64,000 nucleotides of DNA from Pseudomonas sp. LD120 (lineage in GTDB: Bacteria; Pseudomonadota; Gammaproteobacteria; Pseudomonadales; Pseudomonadaceae): contig NZ_WVHL01000005.1 of assembly GCF_009861525.1 (NCBI RefSeq), forward strand, positions 2,046,001 through 2,110,000, read 5' to 3'. The position numbers were made by a program, and so were the translations under genes. Below the pieces are notes generated by a model. It searched no databases. It was not told where the DNA came from and saw only the letters and a list, made by a program, of their open reading frames with translations. This document shows positions 1 through 7,836 of the stretch, piece after piece; the stretch's first letter is position 1; every line of letters begins with the position of its first letter.

Positions 1-571
1 TGATGGTCTGCGCCGCGGCTTCGTAGTCGTCTTCGTCGAGCTTGGGCTTGCCGGTGACCACCGAGATCTGCCAGTCGAAGTCGGCGTAGGTCTGGGTTGC
101 GGCCCAGATGCTGAACATCAGGTGGTTGGGGTCGAGCGGGGCGATCAGGCCGCGATCGATCCAGGTCTGGATGCATTCGATATTGTGCTTGGCCTGGGCG
201 TTGAGCTGTTCCACTTGCTCCGGGCTCAGGTGCGGCGCGCCATGCATGATTTCGCTGGCGAACACTTTGGAGGCGAACGGCAGGTCGCGGGAGATGCGGA
301 TTTTCGAGCGGATGTAGCTGCTGAGCACTTCGCTGGGCACGCCATCGGCATTGAACGGCGTGGAGGCCTGGAGAATCGGTTCGATGATGCTTTCCAGCAC
401 CTCGCGATAGAGATTTTCCTTGGACTTGAAGTAGTAGTAGACGTTGGGCTTGGGCAAGCCGGCCTTGGCGGCGATGTCGCTGGTCTTGGTCGCTGCAAAG
501 CCCTTGTCGGCAAACTCTTCACTGGCGGCCCGCAGGATCAGTGCTTTATTGCGCTCGCGGATGGTGCTCAT
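1..571 (-). CDS. TetR/AcrR-family regulator, RutR-like (3' end outside window)
   Basis: The gene reads leftward from an ATG at 569-571 and runs off the window edge, so the last residues are missing. About 190 residues are visible. Residues 1-55 form a TetR helix-turn-helix (AADEFADKGF-type helix, then TSDIAAKAG and a PNVYYYFKSKENLY recognition segment). The C-terminal part (SRDLPFASKVFASEIMHGAP, then HLMFSIWAATQTYADF) resembles the RutR type of ligand domain. RutR proteins repress pyrimidine or nucleobase catabolism genes, so a similar target is plausible but inferred. No downstream partner is visible. TetR family membership is secure from the HTH; the RutR-like assignment rests on recalled sequence similarity. 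Confidence 0.85.
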   Translation of the reverse strand, partial: MSTIRERNKALILRAASEEFADKGFAATKTSDIAAKAGLPKPNVYYYFKSKENLYREVLESIIEPILQASTPFNADGVPSEVLSSYIRSKIRISRDLPFASKVFASEIMHGAPHLSPEQVEQLNAQAKHNIECIQTWIDRGLIAPLDPNHLMFSIWAATQTYADFDWQISVVTGKPKLDEDDYEAAAQTI

Positions 572-858
572 AAACCGGGGGGTTCCTTGCCTGTTCGGGC
601 GGTTGCGCATGGTAGCACCGGCATCGCGCGAGGCTCAAGAATGCCTGTTGGCCGCGGTTTTCCTGCGCCGGGCAGGGGGCGCCCGATGCCGGGCCCACCC
701 CGTCCACGGGGGCGTTCCATGGTGAAAAGGTCACGGATCAGTCGGGTGGATGGGGCATCGCTTGTCGTTTCCGGGAGGGGGCTGCTTGCGCGATCTCGCG
801 TGTCGCGCGGTGAGCGCGTTATGCTTCGCGCCTTATTTCACGCGGGGAAGCCTGGCCC

Positions 859-1782
859 ATGGCAGGAAGCAGTTTGCTGGTTTTGATTGACGACATCGCC
901 GCGGTACTCGATGACGTGGCCTTGATGACCAAGTTGGCGGCGAAGAAAACCGCCGGTGTATTGGGCGACGATCTGGCGCTGAACGCCCAACAGGTTTCCG
1001 GGGTTCGCGCCGAGCGGGAGATTCCCGTGGTCTGGGCCGTGGCCAAGGGTTCGTTCCGTAACAAGTTGATCCTGGTGCCGGCGGCCTTGGCCATCAGTGC
1101 GTGGGCGCCGTGGCTGGTCACGCCATTGCTGATGCTCGGCGGCGGCTATCTGTGTTTCGAGGGCTTCGAGAAACTCGCGCACCAATACTTGCACCCGGCC
1201 GAGAGCGCCGCTGAACACCAGCAAACCCTGCAGGCGTTGGCCGATCCCCAGGTGGATCTGGTGGCCTTTGAGCGGGCCAAGATCAAGGGGGCGATCCGTA
1301 CCGACTTCATTCTTTCCGCGGAAATCATTGCCATCACCCTAGGGACGGTCGCGGGGGCGTCGCTGAGCCAGCAAGTGGTGGTGCTCTCGGGGATCGCCAT
1401 CGTCATGACCGCCGGCGTTTATGGCCTGGTGGCGGGCATCGTCAAGCTCGATGACTTGGGGTTGTGGCTGGCACGGAAGCCTGGCGCTTTGGCCAAGAGC
1501 GTCGGCGGGGCGATCCTGCAGGCGGCGCCGCTGATGATGAAGAGCCTGTCGGTGATCGGCACCGCGGCGATGTTCATGGTCGGCGGCGGGATCCTGACCC
1601 ACGGTATTCCTGCGCTGCATCATTTGATCGAAGGTTGGGCTGAACGCAGCGCCGGGGCCATCGGCGTGGTGTCGGTGATCATGCCGACCCTGCTTAATGC
1701 GCTTGCCGGGATTGTCGCTGGCGCGGCAGTGCTGCTGGTCGTGACCTTGCTGGGCAAGGGCTGGCGCGCTCTACGTGGTTGA
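859..1782 (+). CDS. yedI: YedI-like DUF808 inner-membrane protein
   Basis: This 307-residue protein matches the DUF808/YedI family in length (E. coli YedI is about 305) and in its conserved N-terminus (LLVLIDDIAAVLDDVA, then MTKLAAKKTAGVLGDDLALN). After a cytoplasmic N-terminal third it has several hydrophobic segments, roughly residues 75-100, 155-190, 215-245 and 270-300, consistent with an integral inner-membrane protein. The ATG at 859 is preceded by a GGGGAAG ribosome-binding site. It stands alone on the plus strand and converges on mlaA. The family has no established biochemical function, so only localisation is claimed. Confidence 0.85.
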   Translation: MAGSSLLVLIDDIAAVLDDVALMTKLAAKKTAGVLGDDLALNAQQVSGVRAEREIPVVWAVAKGSFRNKLILVPAALAISAWAPWLVTPLLMLGGGYLCFEGFEKLAHQYLHPAESAAEHQQTLQALADPQVDLVAFERAKIKGAIRTDFILSAEIIAITLGTVAGASLSQQVVVLSGIAIVMTAGVYGLVAGIVKLDDLGLWLARKPGALAKSVGGAILQAAPLMMKSLSVIGTAAMFMVGGGILTHGIPALHHLIEGWAERSAGAIGVVSVIMPTLLNALAGIVAGAAVLLVVTLLGKGWRALRG

Positions 1783-1812
1783 AGGGTGATGTGGCGAGCG
1801 GGTATCGAGCCG

Positions 1813-1833
1813 GCCACCGACAAGGTCGGTGGC
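1813..1833. terminator. Hairpin between convergent yedI and mlaA
   Basis: A perfect 9-bp inverted repeat (GCCACCGAC / GTCGGTGGC) with a 3-nt loop lies between the two convergent stop codons. There is no T-run on either side, so it could end transcription only weakly or act as an RNA 3'-end stabiliser. Confidence 0.4.
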
Positions 1834-1886
1834 GGCGGGCGAAACGCTGCAGGTCCAGCCTCCATCGAGCGGGGGCTGGGAAGGGG

Positions 1887-2675
1887 CTATTCGGCGATCT
1901 GCAGCTTGCGCGATTCGGTGTACACGTAACGCACCTTTTCGTATTCGAAAGGCGAGTTCAACTGGCCGTAACGGAAACTGGTCTGGTAGCGCTTGTCGAC
2001 GACCCGCAGGCCCCAGATTTCCGGGTGATCCTCGCTGACTTTGGCGACGTTGAGGAAGTTGATCGCCGACTCCGCAGTGTAGTCCACTGCTAGTCCTGCG
2101 GTGTCCCGCAAGTTCGAAGGGCCAAGGATCGGCAGCACCAGATAGGCCCCACCGGGCACGCCATAGAAGCCCAAGGTCTGGCCAAAGTCTTCGCTCTGAC
2201 GTGGCAGCCCCATCCGGGTGGCCGGGTCCCACAGGCCGGCAACGCCAATGGTGGTGTTGAGCAGCAAGCGCGCGGTGGTTTTCATCGAGCGCTGGCCTTT
2301 GAACTGCAGCAGGCTGTTCACCAGGTTGGGTACGTCGCCGAGGTTGTTGAAGAAGTTGCTGACCCCGCTGCGCAGGAAGTCTGGCGTCACATAGCGGTAA
2401 CCATCCACCACCGGCAGGAACACCCACTGGTCGAAGCGGTAATTGAAGTGGTAGACCCGGCGATTCCAGGACTCCAGCGGGTCGTAGATGTTCAGGGCGT
2501 TGAGGGTCGAGCGCTCGAACTCGCGCTGGTCCAGGCCCGGATTGAACTTGAGTTGCTTCAGCGGTTCGGTGAAACCGTCGGCATCTGGAACGCTGGGCGT
2601 AGTGGTTTTGCTGTTGTCGGCCTGGGCATAGCCTGTGCAGAGTAACGCCGCGATAAGCAGAAGATGTTTAGCCAC
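1887..2675 (-). CDS. mlaA: MlaA (VacJ) outer-membrane phospholipid transport protein
   Basis: MlaA sits in the outer membrane and removes misplaced phospholipids from the outer leaflet for return by the Mla pathway. The 262-residue reading from GTG 2675 begins with a signal peptide (VAKHLLLIAALLCTGYAQA). The MlaA domain follows: DPLESWNRRVYHFNYRFDQWV, then FFNNLGDVPNLVNSLLQFKG, and the hallmark glycine-rich run DFGQTLGFYGVPGGAYLVLP. The signal peptide's only Cys lacks a good lipobox, so a non-lipidated form is possible. The GTG start overlaps the stop of the upstream hydrolase by 8 bp (GTGGCTAA), which suggests translational coupling. An in-frame start further upstream would lie inside the hydrolase gene and was not used. 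The other mla genes are not in this window. Confidence 0.9.
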   Translation of the reverse strand: MAKHLLLIAALLCTGYAQADNSKTTTPSVPDADGFTEPLKQLKFNPGLDQREFERSTLNALNIYDPLESWNRRVYHFNYRFDQWVFLPVVDGYRYVTPDFLRSGVSNFFNNLGDVPNLVNSLLQFKGQRSMKTTARLLLNTTIGVAGLWDPATRMGLPRQSEDFGQTLGFYGVPGGAYLVLPILGPSNLRDTAGLAVDYTAESAINFLNVAKVSEDHPEIWGLRVVDKRYQTSFRYGQLNSPFEYEKVRYVYTESRKLQIAE

Positions 2676-3966
2676 GGAAGAACTCCAGCATGGCGTCGCT
2701 GTTGACGCGGTAGTTGAGGTTGCCGCAGTGGCCGCCATGGGGGTAGACGGTCAGGCGGTCGCCGAAGGTTTTGCGCAGGAACCCCAGGTCCCCGGGGCCG
2801 AGGATTACGTCATCGGCGTTGTGCATCACGGCAATTTTCGGGCTGTCCTTGAGGTAATCCTGGAGGGCGTAGAGGCTCACCTGGTCGACCAGTTGCAGCA
2901 GGCTGCCGCCGTCGGTGCGTGCGCGCCACATCGGGATCACTTGTTCGGTCAGGTAACAGTCGAAATCGCATTGCAGGGCGCGCTTGAGAAACGGCGTCAG
3001 ACTGGTGCCTTCGCGGATCGGGTACTTGGGCGGGGTGATCAGGCCGCGCCGGTTGATCAGGTCCGAGGTGAAGGCAATGTCCGCAGCCGAGAAGCGGAAC
3101 GAGGTGCCGATCAACATCGCCATCTGTTCGTTGCTCAAGTGCTGCTTGGACTGCTGGAAGTCATAGAGCAGTGCGTCGTTGAGGTCGATGTAGCCCTTCT
3201 GTTTGAAGTAGCGGGTCAGTTTGCCCAGCACCAATTCGTAGAAGGTGGTGCTGTTGTTGATGCCCTTGACCTCGGTCTGTACCAATCTGTCGAGGTTGGT
3301 GACTGAGGTGTAGAGGTTGACCGGCGGGTTGAGCAGCAGGACTTTCTTGAAGTTGAAGCTGCGCCGGGTTTCATCCAGCTTGCTGACGAACGCCGCGTCC
3401 AGGGCGCCCAGGCTGTAGCCGGTGAGGTAGAACTCGGTGATCGGCAGCTTGGGATGCTGCGCCCGCACGGCCTGCATGACCCGGTACATGTCTTCGGCGT
3501 CTTCCTGGGTGACACCGGGTGTGGCGAAACGCGAAGCGGCGCTGATGAAGTCGAAGCTGGTGGGCGAGGATAACTGCACCACGTGATAGCCGGCCTTGTA
3601 ATAAAGCTTCTTCAGGTATTCGTTGAGGCTGCTGTCGTAGCGCGCCCCGGTGCCGGCGATAAGGAAAATCAGCGGCGCGGCGTGGTCCTGGGTGGCGATG
3701 CGGTAGGTGAGTTTTTTCACCGCCCAGAAATTGTCCGGCAGGATGAACTCGCGCTCCGGCCGCAGGTTCAGACTGTGGTCGGATTGATTGATGTCATCGT
3801 TGGAAGGCAGTTCCGGGCGTAACTCGGGCGGTGTGGTGGCGATGGTGGCTTCAAAGGGGTTGGTCAACGGATAGCCATAGGTGGCAGGGTCGACGTCGAC
3901 CGCCAGTGCGGACGCACTCAGGATAAGGCCACCGAACAGGGCAGCGAAGCGCAAGGAACGAAGCAT
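2668..3966 (-). CDS. Predicted secreted alpha/beta-hydrolase-fold protein
   Basis: The 432-residue protein starts at ATG 3966 with a signal peptide (residues 1-22, RSLRFAALFGGLILSASALA). A longer reading from 4152 is possible, but it would place this signal internally. The core looks like an alpha/beta hydrolase: APLIFLIAGTGARYDSS near residues 98-113 as oxyanion-side strand, then the nucleophile elbow LTGYSLGALDA with Ser185. A late Asp (HNADDVILGPGDLGF) and a His (PHGGHCGNLNYR) could complete the triad. It is encoded directly ahead of mlaA with an 8-bp overlap. A periplasmic lipase, esterase or acyl-lipid role beside phospholipid transport is attractive but inferred. I recall homologues mislabelled as Ser/Thr kinases; no kinase motif is present. 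Confidence 0.7.
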   Translation of the reverse strand: MLRSLRFAALFGGLILSASALAVDVDPATYGYPLTNPFEATIATTPPELRPELPSNDDINQSDHSLNLRPEREFILPDNFWAVKKLTYRIATQDHAAPLIFLIAGTGARYDSSLNEYLKKLYYKAGYHVVQLSSPTSFDFISAASRFATPGVTQEDAEDMYRVMQAVRAQHPKLPITEFYLTGYSLGALDAAFVSKLDETRRSFNFKKVLLLNPPVNLYTSVTNLDRLVQTEVKGINNSTTFYELVLGKLTRYFKQKGYIDLNDALLYDFQQSKQHLSNEQMAMLIGTSFRFSAADIAFTSDLINRRGLITPPKYPIREGTSLTPFLKRALQCDFDCYLTEQVIPMWRARTDGGSLLQLVDQVSLYALQDYLKDSPKIAVMHNADDVILGPGDLGFLRKTFGDRLTVYPHGGHCGNLNYRVNSDAMLEFFRG

Positions 3967-4199
3967 GACTGTATCCCTAGAAGGAAGGTGCCGAAAGAGG
4001 TTCGCAGGGTATGACCACCGCGCTGCTGCCGAAGTGCCATGGTTGGCCGCAAATAACGCCTGTGACGGGGGGAGAAGGGATAATGGTAGGCGGACGATAC
4101 AGGTTACCGCTATTTGCTGAACAGCAATCTGTGCATCCTGCTTGCCAAGCATCCTTGGGCGATTATGCTGGGCGCCGTTTTGATTGTTTGGAGTGTTCC

Positions 4200-4565
4200 A
4201 TGTCCCGCCGCCTTCCGTTGATTCTGCTGTTTATCGTCCTGGTGCTGTGGTTGGCCGCCAGTTATGGCCTGCGCTACGGCTTCATGGAGGAGGCACGGTG
4301 GGTGGGCGTCTGTGCCGATGACGCCAGTCGTTGGGAATGCTCGTTGCGCTCTAGCCTGGGCTGGATGATTCATTTCAAAGTGTTGGGTTGGAGCGCCTTG
4401 GCGGCGGCGTTGCTGGGCTTCGTGGTGCCTGCTCGTGCTGGCTGGAGCCTGGCGGTGCTGGCCTTGTTGATCGGTCTGCCGGCCTTGGCGCTGTACAACA
4501 CCACGTTGGCGGTATTTGCCGTGGTGATTTCGGCATTGCGCCTGGTGCGCGCCAGTCACCGATAG
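4200..4565 (+). CDS. Small predicted inner-membrane protein, unknown function
   Basis: The 121-residue protein starts at ATG 4200 behind TTGGAGTG. It has an N-terminal hydrophobic helix (PLILLFIVLVLWLAASYGL). A short polar loop follows with two Cys (VCADDASRWEC) that could form a disulfide on the periplasmic side. Two or three more hydrophobic stretches lie in roughly residues 58-112. Its 3' end converges on the GH17 gene with 33 bp between stops. I do not recognise a named family. A longer reading from 4011 lacks a better start signal and was not used. Confidence 0.65.
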   Translation: MSRRLPLILLFIVLVLWLAASYGLRYGFMEEARWVGVCADDASRWECSLRSSLGWMIHFKVLGWSALAAALLGFVVPARAGWSLAVLALLIGLPALALYNTTLAVFAVVISALRLVRASHR

Positions 4566-4598
4566 CCACGGTTTTTTGCCGCCGCTACCGGTGGTTGT

Positions 4599-6152
4599 TC
4601 AGGCGACGCGCGCCCGCAGGCTGCGCCACATTGCGGCCACCATCAGCAGGCTGACCGCAGCCCAGCCCCAGGCTTGTGGGTTGGCCAGGCCTTCCTGATA
4701 CAGCTGTGGAGCAATGCCGGCGCCGACGATAAAGGTCAGCAGGGCGACCTCGCGGCGCGGAACCCGAACCGGGCGGCACAGGTAGACCAGCGCTGGCAGC
4801 AGTAAGGCGGCGCTGGGGAAGCTGCGATATCGCGGGTCGAACACCAGCTCCAGCATCATCACTGCCGCGGCGAAGCCAGCTGTTGCCAAGAGCCAGCCGG
4901 CACGTTTCTCCAGGGCATTGAAGGCGCGTTGGCGCCAGCCTTGGTGAGGGCTCAAGCTCAGTGCCCCATGGGCCAGGACCAGCAGATTCAGGCCTAACAG
5001 CAGTGCAGCCCAGCACCATTCGCCGGCAAAGCGACTGGTGACCCGTGCCAGTTCACCCCAGGTGCCAATGGCGCAAGCGGCCAGGGCGCCCAGCAGCGGC
5101 AACAGCAGCGCCGCGCGGTGATTGCGGACGCGACCGCCCAGTACCAGGGTGGCAAGGAAAATCAGCGTGCCGACCGCCAGCCAGAACGGCCAGCCAGGCA
5201 GGTTGGATACCGGGCCTGCGAGAATGCCCTTGTCCTGACGATCCGCGTCGAACAAGCCCCAGTAGCCACCAACCGCGCCTTCGCTGGCACGTTTCCAGGG
5301 TTGGTCGAAGGCTTCGATCAGGTTGTAGTGCCAGCCGTTCTGCTCCGCCAGGGCAACAAAGCCGCGTATGAATTTGGCTTCGTTGACCCGGCTGGGCAGG
5401 GCGGTTTCGCGCTGGCGGCCTTCACTGGGCCAGCCGGTTTCGCCGATCAGCACGTCTTTGGGGGCGAAGCGGTTGCCGAACACTTGGCGTACTTCGGCCA
5501 CGTGGTTCAAGGCCGCGTCGATGTTCGAGGGATCATCTTCCCAGTAGGGCAGCAAGTGGATGGTCAGGAAGTCCACGGCCGGAGCGATCTGTGGATGCTT
5601 GAGCCAGAACTCCCAGACATCGGCGTAGGTCACCGGTTGCTTGACGTGGGCCTTGACCTTGAGGATCAGTCGCGCCAGTTGCGGGCCGGTGATCTCCTTG
5701 CGCAGCAGTGCTTCGTTGCCGACGATCACCGCGCTGACCACGTCCGGGTTGGCGTTGGCTGAAGCGATCAGCAGGTCGACCTCTTTTTCGGTGGCCATCG
5801 GGTTGCTGTTGACCCAGGCACCGATCATCAACTTCAGGCCGTGCTTGCGCGCTAGCTCAGGCAGCGCCTCAAGGCCGGTCATCGAGTAGGTGCGGATGCA
5901 TGTGAAGCGGGTAGCCAGTAACGCCAGGTCGGCGTCCATGCGCTCGGGGCGCAGTTTGAGTGGTTGGTCGAAGGGCGACTGGTCTTTGTCAAACGGTGTA
6001 TAGGACGCGCATTGCAGCTTGTGGCTGGCGCTGGCGACATCCGCTAGCTGTACCGGTTGGCCGAGGCCGTACCAGTAGCCGCCAAGGGCCAGCAAGCCAA
6101 GCAGGCAAGCGAATAGATAAGCAAGGGTGGGAAAGCGTGCGGTGGCGGGCAT
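4599..6152 (-). CDS. Membrane-anchored GH17-type beta-glucan transglycosylase/synthase
   Basis: The 517-residue protein has an N-terminal membrane anchor (residues 10-30), a catalytic domain to about residue 325, and a C-terminal block of about five to seven hydrophobic helices (WPFWLAVGTLIFLATLVLGG onward). Two motifs of clan-A glycosidases of family GH17 are visible: the acid/base in VIVGNEALL (Glu147) and the nucleophile in LIGETGWPSEG (Glu238). Proteobacterial GH17 proteins of this type are linked to beta-(1,3) and beta-(1,6) glucan synthesis or remodelling by transglycosylation. The fused membrane region suggests that the glucan is handled at the inner membrane. ATG 6152 was chosen because the anchor follows at once; an ATG 26 codons upstream adds a non-hydrophobic leader. 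Its precise product is not known from sequence. Confidence 0.8.
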   Translation of the reverse strand: MPATARFPTLAYLFACLLGLLALGGYWYGLGQPVQLADVASASHKLQCASYTPFDKDQSPFDQPLKLRPERMDADLALLATRFTCIRTYSMTGLEALPELARKHGLKLMIGAWVNSNPMATEKEVDLLIASANANPDVVSAVIVGNEALLRKEITGPQLARLILKVKAHVKQPVTYADVWEFWLKHPQIAPAVDFLTIHLLPYWEDDPSNIDAALNHVAEVRQVFGNRFAPKDVLIGETGWPSEGRQRETALPSRVNEAKFIRGFVALAEQNGWHYNLIEAFDQPWKRASEGAVGGYWGLFDADRQDKGILAGPVSNLPGWPFWLAVGTLIFLATLVLGGRVRNHRAALLLPLLGALAACAIGTWGELARVTSRFAGEWCWAALLLGLNLLVLAHGALSLSPHQGWRQRAFNALEKRAGWLLATAGFAAAVMMLELVFDPRYRSFPSAALLLPALVYLCRPVRVPRREVALLTFIVGAGIAPQLYQEGLANPQAWGWAAVSLLMVAAMWRSLRARVA

Positions 6153-6482
6153 GGTTGGGCCGTAGTGGAACAAAGCCGGGCATCTTACCCGCATTTGTTC
6201 GCAGTCTGGCGGCCGGCATGATTTTGACATGCAAAGTCCAGGCAGGCCTGTTTTCCCGTTAGGAAAAGTGCTCGGTGGCTGGCGATATGATGTCGCTGCT
6301 TGTTACCTTGAGGTCGCAGTCAGAGCAGGTCGCGGATGATCGCAGGTTGATGATCGAAGCATCAGTACTCCGCTGATGATCGAGCATGTTTGCGGTGAGG
6401 CGTGAAGGGGGCGCTGTGCACCATAACCTTACGTTGGCGTGCCCGGCATCCGCCTGGCACTGCACTTTTCGGGGAAATAACG
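6153..6482. other. 330-bp non-coding region between the GH17 gene and betX
   Basis: No convincing gene lies here. It holds the divergent upstream regions of the GH17 gene (leftward) and the betaine-binding protein gene (rightward). The only structure I see is three direct copies of GATGATCG at 6335, 6349 and 6375, described among the findings. Confidence 0.6.
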
Positions 6483-7334
6483 ATGAAGATGCGACGAATC
6501 TTAGGCGCAGGTGCCGCAATGGTGCTTGCCGTCAGTTCCAGTTTGGCCAGTGCTGACAGCAAGACCCTGAGCATCGGCTACGTAGACGGTTGGTCAGACA
6601 GCGTGGCGACCACCTACGTGGCGGCGGAGGTGATCAAGCAAAAGCTCGGCTATGACGTCAAGCTGCAGGCGGTGGCGACCGGCATTATGTGGCAGGGCGT
6701 GGCCACCGGGAAACTCGACGCCATGTTATCGGCCTGGTTGCCAGTGACCCATGGTGAGTACTGGGCCAAGAACAAAGATAAAGTGGTCGATTACGGCCCC
6801 AACTTCAACGACGCCAAAATTGGCCTGATCGTGCCTGAGTACGTCAAGGCTAAGTCCATCGAAGACCTCAAGACCGACACCAGCTTCAAGAATAAAATCG
6901 TTGGCATCGACGCAGGTTCCGGCGTGATGCTCAAGACTGATCAGGCGATCAAGGATTACGGACTGGACTACAAGCTACAGGCCAGTTCCGGGGCCGCGAT
7001 GATCGCTGAGCTGACTCGCGCCGAAGAGAAACATGAATCCATTGCCGTGACCGGCTGGGTGCCGCATTGGATGTTTGCCAAGTGGAAGCTGCGTTTCCTC
7101 GACGATCCGAAAGGTGTATACGGCGCCGCCGAAACCGTTAACAGCATCGGCAGCAAGGGGCTGGAGAAGAAGGCGCCGGAAGTGGCGGCGTTCCTGAAGA
7201 AGTTCCAGTGGGCGTCGAAAGACGAAATCGGTGAAGTCATGCTGGCCATTCAAGACGGTACAAAACCGGATGTGGCGGCCAAAGAGTGGGTGAGCAAACA
7301 CCCGGAGCGGGTTGCCGAGTGGACCGCTAAATAA
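6483..7334 (+). CDS. betX: BetX-like glycine betaine-binding periplasmic protein (ABC transporter)
   Basis: The 283-residue protein has a signal peptide (ILGAGAAMVLAVSSSLASA, cleaved near residue 25). An OpuAC-type substrate-binding domain follows, beginning LSIGYVDGWSDSVATTYVAAEV. Aromatic and polar stretches such as ATGIMWQGVATGKLDAMLSAWLP and VTGWVPHWMFAKWKL are typical of quaternary-amine pockets built from Trp cages. No permease or ATPase gene is nearby. I recall P. aeruginosa BetX (PA3236) as an orphan binding protein that feeds the Cbc transporter core, and it too lies beside the yjcH-actP pair, so the same role is likely. ATG 6483 follows GGGGAAA; the longer reading from 6402 has no signal peptide at its start. 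Confidence 0.82.
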   Translation: MKMRRILGAGAAMVLAVSSSLASADSKTLSIGYVDGWSDSVATTYVAAEVIKQKLGYDVKLQAVATGIMWQGVATGKLDAMLSAWLPVTHGEYWAKNKDKVVDYGPNFNDAKIGLIVPEYVKAKSIEDLKTDTSFKNKIVGIDAGSGVMLKTDQAIKDYGLDYKLQASSGAAMIAELTRAEEKHESIAVTGWVPHWMFAKWKLRFLDDPKGVYGAAETVNSIGSKGLEKKAPEVAAFLKKFQWASKDEIGEVMLAIQDGTKPDVAAKEWVSKHPERVAEWTAK

Positions 7335-7363
7335 TCACAAAGCGTCTAGATCAATGGTCTTGG

Positions 7364-7391
7364 GGCCGCCCGCTGAAGCCAGTTGGCGGCC
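7364..7391 (+). terminator. Weak hairpin downstream of betX
   Basis: A 7-bp perfect repeat (GGCCGCC / GGCGGCC) with a 14-nt loop lies 30 bp after the betX stop and is followed by TTGCCGTTTG. The T content is poor, so this is only a possible terminator. Confidence 0.35.
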
Positions 7392-7524
7392 TTGCCGTTT
7401 GTGGGAGGAAAACCTGCCGCCCGCACTAATCTCGTTCTAATACTAAGGTCGTCTGGAACCTGTCTCGTAGCCGCATAGAGTGGATTGTGTTCTACCTAAA
7501 ATCTGTGCTGCGAGGATAAAAACA

Positions 7525-7836
7525 ATGAACGACAGCATTTACCTCTCGATTCAAAACAGCCCGCGTTTCAAGGAGCTGGTCAGTAAACGAGAGCGGTTCG
7601 CCTGGATTCTCTCGGCGATCATGCTTGGGCTTTACGCGGGTTTCATTCTATTGATTGCTTACGGCCCCCACATCCTGGGAGCCAAGATCAATCCCACCTC
7701 ATCCATCACCTGGGGCATTCCCATTGGTGTCGGCTTGATTGTCTCGGCCTTCGTCCTGACTGCTATCTATGTACGGCGCGCAAACGGTGAGTTCGACGAC
7801 CTGAATAACGCGATTCTGAAGGAGGCTCAGCAATGA
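7525..7836 (+). CDS. yjcH: DUF485 membrane protein YjcH, partner of ActP
   Basis: The 103-residue protein has two transmembrane segments (FAWILSAIMLGLYAGFILLIAYG and ITWGIPIGVGLIVSAFVLTAIYV) with short cytoplasmic ends, the usual DUF485 layout. The start at ATG 7525 follows GAGGATAAAA. An upstream in-frame start (7480) lacks a good ribosome-binding site. The stop overlaps the actP start by 4 bp (ATGA), so translation is coupled. DUF485 proteins accompany acetate and short-chain acid symporters of the SSS family, probably as an accessory subunit; the mechanism is not known. Confidence 0.92.
   Translation: MNDSIYLSIQNSPRFKELVSKRERFAWILSAIMLGLYAGFILLIAYGPHILGAKINPTSSITWGIPIGVGLIVSAFVLTAIYVRRANGEFDDLNNAILKEAQQ

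Noticed and set aside
122..886. 254-codon plus-strand frame over the TetR gene
   Set aside because: It is antisense to a clear TetR gene and runs on through the intergenic region without a domain.
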